A stretch of 64,000 nucleotides of DNA, from NCBI RefSeq assembly GCF_000429065.1, contig NZ_AUBD01000008.1, positions 62,001 to 126,000 on the forward strand, written 5' to 3'. This document shows, piece by piece, positions 43,819 to 52,485 of this stretch. Numbering within the stretch: position 1 is the first letter of the stretch; each line of letters opens with the position of its first letter. The DNA comes from Silanimonas lenta DSM 16282. Its GTDB lineage: Bacteria; Pseudomonadota; Gammaproteobacteria; Xanthomonadales; Xanthomonadaceae. The notes beneath the pieces were generated by a model. The model was given only the letters and a program-made list of their open reading frames with translations. It did not search any database and was not told where the DNA came from. The position numbers and the translations under genes were made by a program.

Positions 43819-45216
43819 ATGACCCAGAGCAAGCGCATCTACGTGCTCGACACCAACGTGCTGATGCACGACCCGACCGCGCTGTTCAAGTTCGAGGAAC
43901 ACGACGTGTTCCTGCCGATGATGGTGCTGGAGGAGCTCGACAACAACAAGAAAGGCCAGACCGAATCGGCGCGCAACGCCCGCCAGGTGAGCCGCTTCCT
44001 CAACGAGCTGATCGTCGCCCACGGCAACCGCGGCATCGACGGCGGCATCCCGCTGCAACGCCCGAGCGGCCTGCAGCTCAGGACCGCCGACAGCCTGGGC
44101 CGGCTGATCTTCCAGACCACGCCGGTCGATACCGGCAAGGGGTTCGGCACCGTGCTGCCGGACAACCAGATCCTCGGCTCGATCCTGCAGCTGCGCGCCG
44201 GGCATCCGGATACGCCGGTGGTGCTGGTGTCGAAGGACATCAACCTCAGGATCAAGGCCAGCATCGTCGGCGTGGTGGCCGAGGATTACGAGAACGATCG
44301 TGCCCTCGACGACTTCAACCTGCTCTACACCGGCGCCACCGCCCTGCCCGAGGACTTCTGGGAGCGCCACGGCAAGAACCTGCGCAGCTGGACCGAGCGC
44401 GGCCGCACCTTCTACGAGCTGCGCTCCATCCCCGAGGAGGGCTGGTACGTGAACCAGTTCCTCTACCTGCCCGGCGAGAACGAGGTCGAGCTCAAGGTGG
44501 CAAAACTCGACGGCGGGCGCGCCATCCTGCAGATCGTCGAGGACTTCCGTTCGCCGCACCACCAGGTCTGGGGCATCAACGCCCGCAACCGCGAGCAGAA
44601 TTTCGCGCTCAACGCCCTGATGGACCCGGAGATCGACTTCGTCACCCTGCTAGGAACCGCCGGCACCGGCAAGACCCTGCTGGCGCTGGCTGCTGGCCTG
44701 GCGCAGACCATGGACGTGCAGCGCTACCGCGAAATCATCATGACCCGCGCCACCGTGAGCGTGGGCGAGGACATCGGCTTCCTCCCGGGCACCGAGGAGG
44801 AGAAAATGACGCCCTGGATGGGCGCGCTCACCGACAATCTCGAGGTGCTAACCCACACCGATGACCACGGCAGTTGGGGCCGCGGCGCCACCAACGACCT
44901 ACTGGCGAGCCGGATCAAGATCCGCTCGATGAACTTCATGCGCGGTCGCACCTTCCTCAACCGCTGGGTGATCGTGGACGAAGCGCAGAACCTGACGCCA
45001 AAGCAGATCAAGACCCTGATCACCCGCGCCGGCCCGGGCACCAAGATCATCTGCATGGGCAACGTGGAGCAGATCGATACCCCCTACCTCACCGAAACCA
45101 CCTCCGGTCTCACCTACGCCGTGGACCGCTTCAAGAGCTGGGCCCACAGCGCCCATGTCACACTGCGTCGCGGCGAACGCTCGCGTCTGGCCGACTACGC
45201 TTCCGAGGTGCTCTGA
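43819..45216 (+). CDS. PhoH family ATPase with N-terminal PIN domain
   Basis: 465 residues. N-terminal PIN ribonuclease domain (about 1-150) with YVLDTNVLMHD and conserved acidic residues in LVLEELD and LVSKDINLR. C-terminal PhoH ATPase (about 240-465) with Walker A GTAGTGKTLLALA and IVDEAQNLTPKQ (Walker B). PIN-PhoH proteins (PhoH2 type) unwind and cut RNA in studied cases. Despite the name, no PHO box is visible upstream. Four bases before thiD. Confidence 0.93.
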   Translation: MTQSKRIYVLDTNVLMHDPTALFKFEEHDVFLPMMVLEELDNNKKGQTESARNARQVSRFLNELIVAHGNRGIDGGIPLQRPSGLQLRTADSLGRLIFQTTPVDTGKGFGTVLPDNQILGSILQLRAGHPDTPVVLVSKDINLRIKASIVGVVAEDYENDRALDDFNLLYTGATALPEDFWERHGKNLRSWTERGRTFYELRSIPEEGWYVNQFLYLPGENEVELKVAKLDGGRAILQIVEDFRSPHHQVWGINARNREQNFALNALMDPEIDFVTLLGTAGTGKTLLALAAGLAQTMDVQRYREIIMTRATVSVGEDIGFLPGTEEEKMTPWMGALTDNLEVLTHTDDHGSWGRGATNDLLASRIKIRSMNFMRGRTFLNRWVIVDEAQNLTPKQIKTLITRAGPGTKIICMGNVEQIDTPYLTETTSGLTYAVDRFKSWAHSAHVTLRRGERSRLADYASEVL

Positions 45217-45219
45217 GCG

Positions 45220-46056
45220 ATGGGCGGGAATGCAGCCGGCAGCATTGCGGAAGATGCCCCGCGCCCGGCATCGGTACTCAGCATCGCTGGCTCCGACAGC
45301 GGCGGCGGCGCCGGCATCCAGGCCGACCTCAAGACCTTCGCCGCCCACGGCGTGCACGGCCTGTCGGCGATCGCCGCCCTCACCGCCCAGCACACCCGCG
45401 GCGTGACCGCGGTGCACGTGCCGGACCCCGGCTTCCTGCGGGCGCAGATCGATGCCTGCTTCGAGGACTTCGATGTGCGCGCGGTGAAGCTCGGCATGCT
45501 GGCCACGGCGGAGATCATCCACGCCGTGGCCGATGCGCTGGAGCACTGGCGGCCCGCCGCCCTGGTGGTCGACCCGGTGATGGTGGCGACGAGCGGCGCC
45601 AAGCTGCTGGCCGACGCTGCCCTCGACGCCCTGCGCGGCCGCCTGCTGCCCATGGCCTCGGTGCTCACCCCGAACCTGCCCGAGGCCGAGCTCCTGCTCG
45701 GCCGCCACATCGGCCCCGGCGCGGAGGCCGATGCCGCGCTCGCCGGCCTGCTGGCCCTCGGCCCCGATGCCGTGCTGCTCAAGGGCGGCCACCTCGCGGA
45801 AGGCGAGGTGATCGACCGCTTCGGCAGCGGGGTGCTGCGCGCCAGCTTCCGCAGCCCGCGCCTGCCGGTGGAAGGCCATGGCACCGGCTGCACGCTCGCC
45901 TCGGCCATCGCTGCCCGGCTGGCGCTGGGGGAGAGCTCCTCGGCGGCCTGCCGCCTCGGCACGGAGTACATCGCCGGCGCGCTGGCGGCCGGGTACCGGC
46001 CGGGGCGGGGCGGCGTGGTGGTGCTCGACCATTTCTGGCGTTTGCGCGAGGCATGA
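45220..46056 (+). CDS. thiD: Hydroxymethylpyrimidine/phosphomethylpyrimidine kinase
   Basis: 278 residues. Two phosphorylations of the thiamin pyrimidine. SIAGSDSGGGAGIQADLKTFAAHG, LTPNLPEAELLLG and PVEGHGTGCTLASAIAA are the ribokinase-like active-site segments. No ThiE or trap domain fused. No TPP riboswitch seen before it; it follows phoH by three bases and may be driven by that promoter. The stop overlaps the next start by four bases (ATGA). Confidence 0.94.
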   Translation: MGGNAAGSIAEDAPRPASVLSIAGSDSGGGAGIQADLKTFAAHGVHGLSAIAALTAQHTRGVTAVHVPDPGFLRAQIDACFEDFDVRAVKLGMLATAEIIHAVADALEHWRPAALVVDPVMVATSGAKLLADAALDALRGRLLPMASVLTPNLPEAELLLGRHIGPGAEADAALAGLLALGPDAVLLKGGHLAEGEVIDRFGSGVLRASFRSPRLPVEGHGTGCTLASAIAARLALGESSSAACRLGTEYIAGALAAGYRPGRGGVVVLDHFWRLREA

Positions 46057-46730
46057 TCGAACAGTTGCCACGCTGGGTCTGGTGGGCGGGCGGCCTGCTC
46101 GCGTTCGCGGCCGGGCTGATGAATGTGGTCGGTCTGCTGTCCTTCGGCGGCGAGGCAGTGACCCACCTCACCGGCACCACGACGCTATTCGCCGGCCATG
46201 TGTCACATGCCCGCTGGCAGTCGGCCCTGCATCTGGCAGCCATCTTCGGCGCCTTCTTCGCGGGCGCCGTGGCCAGCGGCTGGCTGATCCGCAATGAACA
46301 CCTCAAGCTGGGCCGCCGCTATACCGTGGCCCTGTTGCTGGAAACCGGTCTGGTGCTGGCCGCACTCGCTGCTTTCCTGCACCGGAATCCGGCGGCCTAT
46401 TACCTGCTCGCCGCGGCCGTGGGCCTGCAGAACGCGATGGCGAGCACCTACAGCGGCGCGGTGATCCGCACCTCCCACGTCACCGGGATGGTGACCGATC
46501 TCGGCATCTATCTCGGCCATGCCCTGCGCGGCCTGCCGGTACACCGCAAGCGCCTCGCGGTCAGCCTGCTGGTGACAATCACCTTCCTCGCCGGCGGACT
46601 CGTGGGCGGCCTTGGCCTGCGCCGGGTCGGCGAATGGGTTCTACTGCTGCCCGCGGCCATCGCCCTGGCCCTGGCCCTGGCGCACGAAGGCTGGCGCCGA
46701 AGCCACCGCGGAAGCGGTGGCCGGCGATGA
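46053..46730 (+). CDS. DUF1275 (YoaK-type) membrane protein
   Basis: 225 residues with six to seven hydrophobic segments. N-terminal [17 protein letters not shown]...[13 protein letters not shown] and the middle [26 protein letters not shown] are the two repeated DUF1275 halves. Function of the family is unknown; it resembles a small transporter. Translationally coupled to thiD, so a thiamin-related role is possible but unproved. Confidence 0.85.
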   Translation: MIEQLPRWVWWAGGLLAFAAGLMNVVGLLSFGGEAVTHLTGTTTLFAGHVSHARWQSALHLAAIFGAFFAGAVASGWLIRNEHLKLGRRYTVALLLETGLVLAALAAFLHRNPAAYYLLAAAVGLQNAMASTYSGAVIRTSHVTGMVTDLGIYLGHALRGLPVHRKRLAVSLLVTITFLAGGLVGGLGLRRVGEWVLLLPAAIALALALAHEGWRRSHRGSGGRR

Positions 46731-46748
46731 AGTGCGTGCAGGGAGGAA

Positions 46749-47759
46749 TCAGCCCGCCACGCGGGCGGCCACCGCCCTGGCGAAGCTCTGGGTGGTGCCG
46801 GTGCCGCCCACGTCCGGGGTCACGCCGTCCTTGGCCGCGAGGGTGTCGCGGATGGCCTGGCGCAGGCGGTTGGCCTGCTCCACGTGGCCGAGGTGGTCGA
46901 GCATCTGGCCGGCGGCCAGCAGCAGGGCGCAGGGATTGGCGATGTTCTTGCCGGCGATGTCCGGCGCCGAGCCGTGCACGGCCTCGAAGATGGCCGCGTG
47001 CTCGCCGATGTTCGCGCCCGGGGCAAGGCCGAGGCCACCGACGAGACCGGCGCAGAGGTCGGAGAGGATGTCGCCGAACAGGTTGGTGGTGACGATCACG
47101 TCAAACTGCTCGGGGCGCATCACCAGCTGCATGCAGGTGTTGTCCACGATCATCTCGTTGCACTGGATGTCGGGGTAGTTCGCCGCCACCTCGCGCGCCA
47201 CCTTGAGGAACAGGCCCGAGGTGGACTTGAGGATGTTGGCCTTGTGCACCACCGTCACCTTCCGGCGGCCGAGGCGGCGGGCAAGGTCGAAGGCGTAGCG
47301 GACGATGCGCTCGGAACCCTTGCGCGTCACCTTCTGCGTGAGCAGAGCGGTCTCGCCGTCCTCGGAGAGGGTCTGGCCCTCGCCGATGTAGGCGCCTTCC
47401 GTGTTCTCGCGCACGGTGATGATGTCGATGTTCTCGTAACGCGCCTTGGTGCCGGGGAAGCTGGTGGCCGGGCGCACGTTGGCATAGAGATCGAACTGCT
47501 TGCGCAGGGCGACGTTGATCGAAGTGAAGCCTTCGCCCACCGGCGTGGTCAGCGGGCTCTTGAGGGCGATGCGGTGCCGGCGGATCGCGTCGAGGGTGGC
47601 GGCGGGCAGCAGTTCGCCAGTCTTCTCCAGCGCCGACATGCCGGCCTCGACGAACTCGTACTCGAGGCCGAGCTTCATCGCATCCAGCACCTCCAGCGAG
47701 GCATCCATGATTTCAGGGCCGATGCCATCCCCGCGGATCACCGCAATCGTCTGAGACAT
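46749..47759 (-). CDS. NAD-dependent isocitrate dehydrogenase (homomeric)
   Basis: 336 residues, much shorter than the usual bacterial NADP enzyme. Oxidative decarboxylation of isocitrate in the citric acid cycle. GDGIGPEI at the start, the substrate loop [31 protein letters not shown], and [17 protein letters not shown] are present. [10 protein letters not shown] has Asp-Ile where NADP-dependent enzymes usually have Lys-Tyr, pointing to NAD. A homoisocitrate or 3-isopropylmalate dehydrogenase is less likely from the substrate loop. Shine-Dalgarno AAGGA seven bases before the ATG. Confidence 0.88.
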   Translation of the reverse strand: MSQTIAVIRGDGIGPEIMDASLEVLDAMKLGLEYEFVEAGMSALEKTGELLPAATLDAIRRHRIALKSPLTTPVGEGFTSINVALRKQFDLYANVRPATSFPGTKARYENIDIITVRENTEGAYIGEGQTLSEDGETALLTQKVTRKGSERIVRYAFDLARRLGRRKVTVVHKANILKSTSGLFLKVAREVAANYPDIQCNEMIVDNTCMQLVMRPEQFDVIVTTNLFGDILSDLCAGLVGGLGLAPGANIGEHAAIFEAVHGSAPDIAGKNIANPCALLLAAGQMLDHLGHVEQANRLRQAIRDTLAAKDGVTPDVGGTGTTQSFARAVAARVAG

Positions 47760-47805
47760 TTCGCATTCCTTCTCTACGCCCGATCCAGTGCGGGCGGCGG
47801 CGCGG

Positions 47806-47811
47806 ATTATG
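47806..47811 (-). promoter_or_regulatory. Candidate -10 element for the isocitrate dehydrogenase gene
   Basis: CATAAT on the minus strand, about 47 bases before the ATG. No clear -35. The rest of the 160-base gap is very G+C-rich and holds one hairpin (47852-47874). Confidence 0.35.
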
Positions 47812-47851
47812 CCGCAGCGGCGGGGCGGCGGCCCGGCACGGGCCCGGAGCC

Positions 47852-47874
47852 GGGCGGCTGCGGTTCAGCCGCCC
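47852..47874 (-). terminator. Hairpin downstream of the AhpD-like gene
   Basis: Nine-base arms GGGCGGCTG (47852-47860) and CAGCCGCCC (47866-47874) with a five-base loop, 46 bases after the stop of the AhpD-like gene. No T-run on the minus transcript, so its terminator strength is doubtful. Confidence 0.4.
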
Positions 47875-47919
47875 TGAGGGCCTGGCCGGTGGGAGAAGGC
47901 CAAGGATCGGGGCGAGCGG

Positions 47920-48303
47920 TCAGCCGTGCGCGGCGTCGTGGGCCCCGGGTTCGCCCGCCTCGCCGGCTTCCAGGCGGTCGAGGAAATCCACCGCCCGCCG
48001 CAGGTGCGGGATGACGATGGAGCCGCCCACCACCAGGCCGACGCTGAAGGCCTCGAAGAACTCGTCGCGGCTCACGCCGGCCTGCCGGCACTGCGCCACG
48101 TGGTAGGCGATGCAGTCATCGCAGCGCAGCACCATCGAGGCCACCAGGCCCAGCAGCTCCTTCGTCTTCACGTCGAGGGCGCCGGGCTTGTAGGTCTGGG
48201 TGTCGAGGGCGAAGAAGCGGCGCACCACCTGGTTGTCGTGCTCCAGGATGCGCTCGTTCATGCGCTTGCGGAAGGCGGTGAACTCGGCGACGCGGTCGCT
48301 CAT
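47920..48303 (-). CDS. Carboxymuconolactone decarboxylase/AhpD-like protein
   Basis: 127 residues from ATG 48301-48303. The helix motif CDDCIAYHVAQC is the CxxC...H redox/proton-relay site of AhpD-like proteins. The N-terminal part (FRKRMNERILEHD) matches the small one-domain family. Likely a thiol peroxidase or reductase, not a decarboxylase. Its start overlaps the glutaredoxin stop by four bases, which supports a redox role. Confidence 0.85.
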   Translation of the reverse strand: MSDRVAEFTAFRKRMNERILEHDNQVVRRFFALDTQTYKPGALDVKTKELLGLVASMVLRCDDCIAYHVAQCRQAGVSRDEFFEAFSVGLVVGGSIVIPHLRRAVDFLDRLEAGEAGEPGAHDAAHG

Positions 48304-48563
48304 GGGGCCTGCTCCAGCAGCGGGACGAGGCCACCCGCGCGGTCGAGGGCCACCATGTCGTCGAACCCGCCGACGTGGTGGCCGTTGATGAAGATCTGCG
48401 GCACCGAGGTACGCCCGGCCCGCGCCACCATGGCCTCGCGCTCGGCCGGGTCGAGGTCCACCCGCACCTCGCGCCACTCGACGCCCCGCTGTTTCAGGAA
48501 GTTCTTGGCGGCAACGCAGTAGGGGCAGACAGCGGTGGTGTACATCACGACGTCGGCGGGCAT
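48300..48563 (-). CDS. grxC: Glutaredoxin 3
   Basis: 87 residues. CPYC active site (about 13-16), TSVPQIFINGHHVGG with the cis-Pro, and a C-terminal GGLVPLL helix. Cytoplasmic dithiol glutaredoxin. Operon with the AhpD-like gene; divergent from the BepA-like protease gene with 126 bases between. Confidence 0.94.
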   Translation of the reverse strand: MPADVVMYTTAVCPYCVAAKNFLKQRGVEWREVRVDLDPAEREAMVARAGRTSVPQIFINGHHVGGFDDMVALDRAGGLVPLLEQAP

Positions 48564-48595
48564 GGAAGGCTCCGGTCGGGGCAGGCGGCAGGGGC

Positions 48596-48624
48596 GGAAC
48601 TATGGCGGCGGCGCGCGGTCTTTT
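48596..48624 (+). promoter_or_regulatory. Sigma-E-like promoter for the BepA-like protease gene
   Basis: GGAACTA (48596-48602) and GTCTTTT (48618-48624), 15-base spacing. This closely matches the extracytoplasmic sigma-E consensus (GGAACTT-N15-GTCTAA). Predicted leader about 59 bases. In E. coli bepA belongs to the sigma-E regulon. Confidence 0.55.
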
Positions 48625-48689
48625 CCAGCACCCACCACCCTTAACGGCGGGTTCACCAGCCCCCGCCCCGCATTCGGCAAGCTCGCGCG

Positions 48690-50297
48690 ATGCCCTGCCC
48701 CACTCTCCGCCGCCCGACCGCCCTGGCGCTCGCCCTCGCCCTGCTGCTGCCCGCCGCCGGCGTACCGGCGCAGTCGCGGCCGGAGACCCTGCCGCAGATG
48801 GGCTCCTCGGCCGCCACCCTGATCACCCCGGCCGACGAGGCGCGCTACGGCCAGATGGTGCTGCGCGAGCTGCGCCGCCAGGACCTGCTGCTCGACGACC
48901 CGCTGGTGGAAGGCTGGCTCAAGGGCGTGGGCTTCCGCGTGGCCGCCGCCAGCGGCGAGCCCGACCACGGCTTCACCTTCTTCATGCTGCGCGACCGCCG
49001 CATCAATGCCTTTGCCACGCTCGGCGGGCTCGTCGGCATGAATGCCGGGCTCGTGCTCACCGCCGAGCGCGAGGACGAGGTGGCCGGGGTGCTCGCCCAC
49101 GAGGTGGCCCACGTCACCCAGCGCCATGTGCTGCGTTCGGTGGAAAAGGCCCAGCAGGCGCAGCTGCCGGCGATGCTGGCCATGATCGGCGTGATCGCCG
49201 CGGCCGCGCGCAGCGATTCTGCTTCGGCCGACGACGCGGTGCAGGCGGCGGTGGTCGGTGGGCAGGCCCTGGTGGCCCAGATGCAGATCGACTACACCCG
49301 CAGCAATGAGTCGGAAGCCGACCGCATCGGCATCGATACCCTGCACCGCGCCGGCTTCGATCCGCTCGGCATCGCCGATTTCTTCGGCCGCATGGAGCGC
49401 GCCTCACGCGGCAACTCCGGCGGCTGGCAGGTGCCGGAGTACCTGCGCAGCCACCCGGTGACCACCACCCGCGTGGCCGAGGCCCGCGACCGCGCCGAGG
49501 CTCTGCTGCGGCAGCGCCGCCCGGCTCCCTCCCTGCGCGAGGGCGATGGGCACCTCCTGCTGCCGGCCGCCCTGCGCCCGGCCGCGGCCACGCCGGTGCC
49601 GGCCAGCGACGACTTCCCCTGGGCACGTGAGCGGCTGCGGGTGCTGAGTGCTACCAGCCCGCGCGAGGCGCTGGCGGAATACGAGCAGGCCGCCGAGGAC
49701 GGGGCCGGTCCGGCGCGGCGTTACGGCCACGCCCTCGCCCTGATGCGGGTGGGCCGGGCCGCCGAGGCCGCCCGCCTGCTCGAGGACCTGCTCGAGTCCC
49801 AGCCAAAGCACCTCTGGCTGCGCCTGGCCGCGGCCGAGGCCAGCCACCGCGCCGGCCGACCGCGCGAGGCCAGCGACCGCTTCGAGGCGCTGGTGGCCGA
49901 CTATCCGCAGCACCGCGCCGTCACCCTCGCCTATGCCGAAGTGCTGAACGAACGCGGCGATGCCGCCTCTGGCCGCCGCGCCCAGCAGCTCCTGCGCCCC
50001 CTGCTGGCCGCCGCTCCGGCCGACCTGCAGCTGCAGCAGCGCTTCGCCCGCGCCAGCGAGCTGGCCGGAGACGCCAACCGCGCCATCGAGGCCCATGCCG
50101 AGGCGGCCTTCCTCTCCGGGCGGGCCGAGGATGCGCTAAAGCAGCTCGACGGGCTGAAACAGCGCGACGACGTGGACTACGTGCAGCGCGCCCGGATCGA
50201 GGCGCGGATGGCCGAAATCATGCCGGTGGTGCTGGAGATGCGGCGGATCGGCCTGCGGCCGCAGGACCAGGGGCGCGGCCGCAATGCCGGCCCGTGA
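48690..50297 (+). CDS. bepA: M48 periplasmic metalloprotease with TPR domain, BepA-like
   Basis: 535 residues. Signal peptide (about 1-28, ending VPAQS). M48 domain with zinc-binding HEVAH (AHEVAHVTQRH) and third-ligand NESEADRIG. The C-terminal half (about 320-510) is tetratricopeptide repeats. BepA degrades stalled LptD and helps outer-membrane assembly. Architecture, length and sigma-E-like promoter match BepA, though no other test separates it from close M48 TPR relatives. Confidence 0.9.
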   Translation: MPCPTLRRPTALALALALLLPAAGVPAQSRPETLPQMGSSAATLITPADEARYGQMVLRELRRQDLLLDDPLVEGWLKGVGFRVAAASGEPDHGFTFFMLRDRRINAFATLGGLVGMNAGLVLTAEREDEVAGVLAHEVAHVTQRHVLRSVEKAQQAQLPAMLAMIGVIAAAARSDSASADDAVQAAVVGGQALVAQMQIDYTRSNESEADRIGIDTLHRAGFDPLGIADFFGRMERASRGNSGGWQVPEYLRSHPVTTTRVAEARDRAEALLRQRRPAPSLREGDGHLLLPAALRPAAATPVPASDDFPWARERLRVLSATSPREALAEYEQAAEDGAGPARRYGHALALMRVGRAAEAARLLEDLLESQPKHLWLRLAAAEASHRAGRPREASDRFEALVADYPQHRAVTLAYAEVLNERGDAASGRRAQQLLRPLLAAAPADLQLQQRFARASELAGDANRAIEAHAEAAFLSGRAEDALKQLDGLKQRDDVDYVQRARIEARMAEIMPVVLEMRRIGLRPQDQGRGRNAGP

Positions 50298-50311
50298 AGG
50301 TTCCCTTGCAG

Positions 50312-50329
50312 CCGTCACCAAGGCGTCAT
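50312..50329 (+). promoter_or_regulatory. PHO box upstream of phoB
   Basis: Direct repeats CCGTCAC (50312-50318) and GCGTCAT (50323-50329) at 11-base spacing match the PhoB half-site consensus CTGTCAY. A -10-like TATCTA lies eight bases downstream (50338-50343). Supports PhoB autoregulation. Confidence 0.75.
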
Positions 50330-50376
50330 AAAAGTTTTATCTACTGGCGCGACTGGTCCCCGGCCTTGGAACCCCC

Positions 50377-51066
50377 GTGCAGAAGCGCATTCTCATCGTC
50401 GACGACGAGCCCGCCATCCGCGACATGGTCGCCTTCGCCCTGAAGAAGGGCGAATACGAGCCGGTGCATGCCGGCGACGCCCGCGAGGCGCAGATGGCCA
50501 TCGTCGAACGCGTTCCCGATCTCATCCTGCTCGACTGGATGCTGCCCGGCACCTCGGGCATCGACCTCGCCCGCCGCTGGCGCAAGGACGAGCTCACCCG
50601 CGACGTGCCGATCATCATGCTCACCGCCCGCGGCGAGGAGAACGACCGCGTCTCCGGCCTCGAGTCCGGGGTGGACGACTACGTGGTCAAGCCCTTCTCG
50701 GCCCGTGAACTGCTGGCGCGCATCCGCGCGGTGATGCGCCGCTCGCGTGAGGACGAGGCCGATGGCAGCGTGCAGGTGGGCCGCCTGCGCATCGATGGTG
50801 CGGCGCACCGGGTCTACGCCGGCGACGAGCCGATCCACGTCGGTCCCACCGAGTACCGGCTGCTGCACTTCTTCATGACCCATACCGACCGGGTCTACAC
50901 CCGCGCCCAGCTGCTCGACCACGTCTGGGGCGGCAATGTCTACGTCGAGGAACGCACGGTGGACGTGCACATCCGCCGCCTGCGCAAGGCCCTGGAGCCG
51001 CAGCAGCTCGACGGCATGGTGCAGACCGTACGCGGCAGCGGCTACCGCTTCTCGGAGACCCCATGA
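50377..51066 (+). CDS. phoB: Phosphate regulon response regulator PhoB
   Basis: 229 residues starting with GTG. Receiver domain (about 1-120) with IVDDEPAI, the phospho-acceptor Asp in LLDWMLPG and Lys in VVKPFS. C-terminal winged-helix OmpR-type DNA-binding domain with [12 protein letters not shown] and [12 protein letters not shown]. It activates genes for phosphate scavenging under low phosphate. Followed by phoR after 16 bases. A PHO box precedes it. Confidence 0.96.
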   Translation: MQKRILIVDDEPAIRDMVAFALKKGEYEPVHAGDAREAQMAIVERVPDLILLDWMLPGTSGIDLARRWRKDELTRDVPIIMLTARGEENDRVSGLESGVDDYVVKPFSARELLARIRAVMRRSREDEADGSVQVGRLRIDGAAHRVYAGDEPIHVGPTEYRLLHFFMTHTDRVYTRAQLLDHVWGGNVYVEERTVDVHIRRLRKALEPQQLDGMVQTVRGSGYRFSETP

Positions 51067-51082
51067 CCGGGTACGCCGCAGC

Positions 51083-52411
51083 ATGACCGTCGGTTCCCTG
51101 CTGCGGCGCGCCTGGCGCCAGTCGGTCGCCCGGCTGCTGCTCATCCTCTGCGGCGCCGCCGCGCTCGGCCTGCTGCTCGGGGCGTTCTGGCCGCTGCTGG
51201 CGCTGGCCGCCTTCGCCATCCTCGCCTGGCATTACTGGCGCCTGCATCGCCTGCTTTCACAGCTTTACCAACGCCGCCGCCTGCGCGACATCGATGGCCG
51301 CGGCCTCTGGGACGACCTCGAGATGCTCCTGCACCGCCGACAGAACGAAGGCCGGGCCCGGGTGAAGCGCCTGCTCGGACTGGTGCGCGGCTACCGTCGG
51401 GCGGCCGCGCTGATGCCCGATGCCGTGCTGCTGGTGGACCGCGAAAGCGGCCGCATCGACTGGTGCAACCGCCAGGCCCGCGCCCTGCTCGGCCTGGACG
51501 CCCATGCCCCCGGCGCAGTCGGCACGGCCTTTCCCGGGAACGCGGTGCAAGGCTGGTTCGCCGCTGGCCAGAGCGACGAGCCGCTGATCGACCAGCCCTC
51601 GCCCATCGACCCCAACGTGCGCCTGAGCCTGCGCCTGCTGCCCTACTCGCCAGAGCAGTGGCTGCTGGTGGTGCGCGACGTGACCAAGCTGCTGCGTCTG
51701 GAACAGCTGCGCCGCGACTTCGTGGCCAATGTCTCGCACGAGCTGCGCACCCCGCTCACCGTGGTGCATGGCTATCTCGACATCCTCGACACCGAGGACT
51801 ATCCCGAGCTCGAGCCGATGCTCACCGAGATGCGCAAGCAGTCGGCGCGGATGTCGCAGCTGGTGGAAGACCTGCTCACCCTCTCCCGGCTGGAGGCCCA
51901 GGAGGCCCTGGCGCAGCGCGAGGTGGTGGCGATGGCGCCCCTGCTCGCCACCCTGCGCCGCGAGGCCGAGGCGCTCTCGGCCGGCCGCCACCGCATCCGC
52001 GTGCTGGACGAGGCGCGAGTGGACCTGCTCGGCTCCACCCGCGAGCTGCACAGCGCCTTTTCCAACCTGGTGAGCAATGCGGTGCGCTACACCCCGGTGG
52101 ACGGCAGCATCGAGGTGCGCTTCGAGCGCAGCCCCGACGGCGGCGCGGTGCTCTCGGTGCAGGACAGCGGCTATGGCATCCCGGCCCAGCACCTGCCGCG
52201 GCTCACCGAGCGTTTCTACCGCGTCTCCACCAGCCGCGCCCGCGAGACCGGCGGCACCGGCCTCGGCCTGTCGATCGTCAAGCACGTGCTGAACCTGCAC
52301 CAGGCGCGGCTGGAGATCACGAGCGAGGTGGGCAAGGGCAGCCGCTTCGCCTGCGTGTTCGGGCCGGAAGCGGTGGCGGAAGGCCTGCCGGAAGCGGGCG
52401 GCGAGGCCTGA
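51083..52411 (+). CDS. phoR: Phosphate regulon sensor kinase PhoR
   Basis: 442 residues. Two N-terminal membrane segments (about 18-32 and 33-50), an intermediate linker, a PAS domain (about 105-215), HisKA with the phospho-acceptor His in NVSHELRTPL, and HATPase_c with SNLVSNAVRYTP (N box), DSGYGIP (G1) and GGTGLGLSIVKH (G2). No large periplasmic domain, in keeping with PhoR sensing via the Pst system. Start ATG 51083; an earlier ATG at 51063 is out of frame. Confidence 0.95.
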   Translation: MTVGSLLRRAWRQSVARLLLILCGAAALGLLLGAFWPLLALAAFAILAWHYWRLHRLLSQLYQRRRLRDIDGRGLWDDLEMLLHRRQNEGRARVKRLLGLVRGYRRAAALMPDAVLLVDRESGRIDWCNRQARALLGLDAHAPGAVGTAFPGNAVQGWFAAGQSDEPLIDQPSPIDPNVRLSLRLLPYSPEQWLLVVRDVTKLLRLEQLRRDFVANVSHELRTPLTVVHGYLDILDTEDYPELEPMLTEMRKQSARMSQLVEDLLTLSRLEAQEALAQREVVAMAPLLATLRREAEALSAGRHRIRVLDEARVDLLGSTRELHSAFSNLVSNAVRYTPVDGSIEVRFERSPDGGAVLSVQDSGYGIPAQHLPRLTERFYRVSTSRARETGGTGLGLSIVKHVLNLHQARLEITSEVGKGSRFACVFGPEAVAEGLPEAGGEA

Positions 52412-52485
52412 AGCCGCTTCGCGCTTGCCAGCCACGCCCGCCTCGTTTCCAATCGGAAGCTTTCCCGTAGCGAGCCTTGCCCGCC

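Noticed and set aside
43819-45216. PhoH-family gene as a member of the Pho regulon
   Set aside because: No PHO half-sites upstream; the name reflects family history, and it belongs to the PIN-PhoH type.
45217-45219. TPP riboswitch before thiD
   Set aside because: thiD starts three bases after phoH, leaving no room for a riboswitch.
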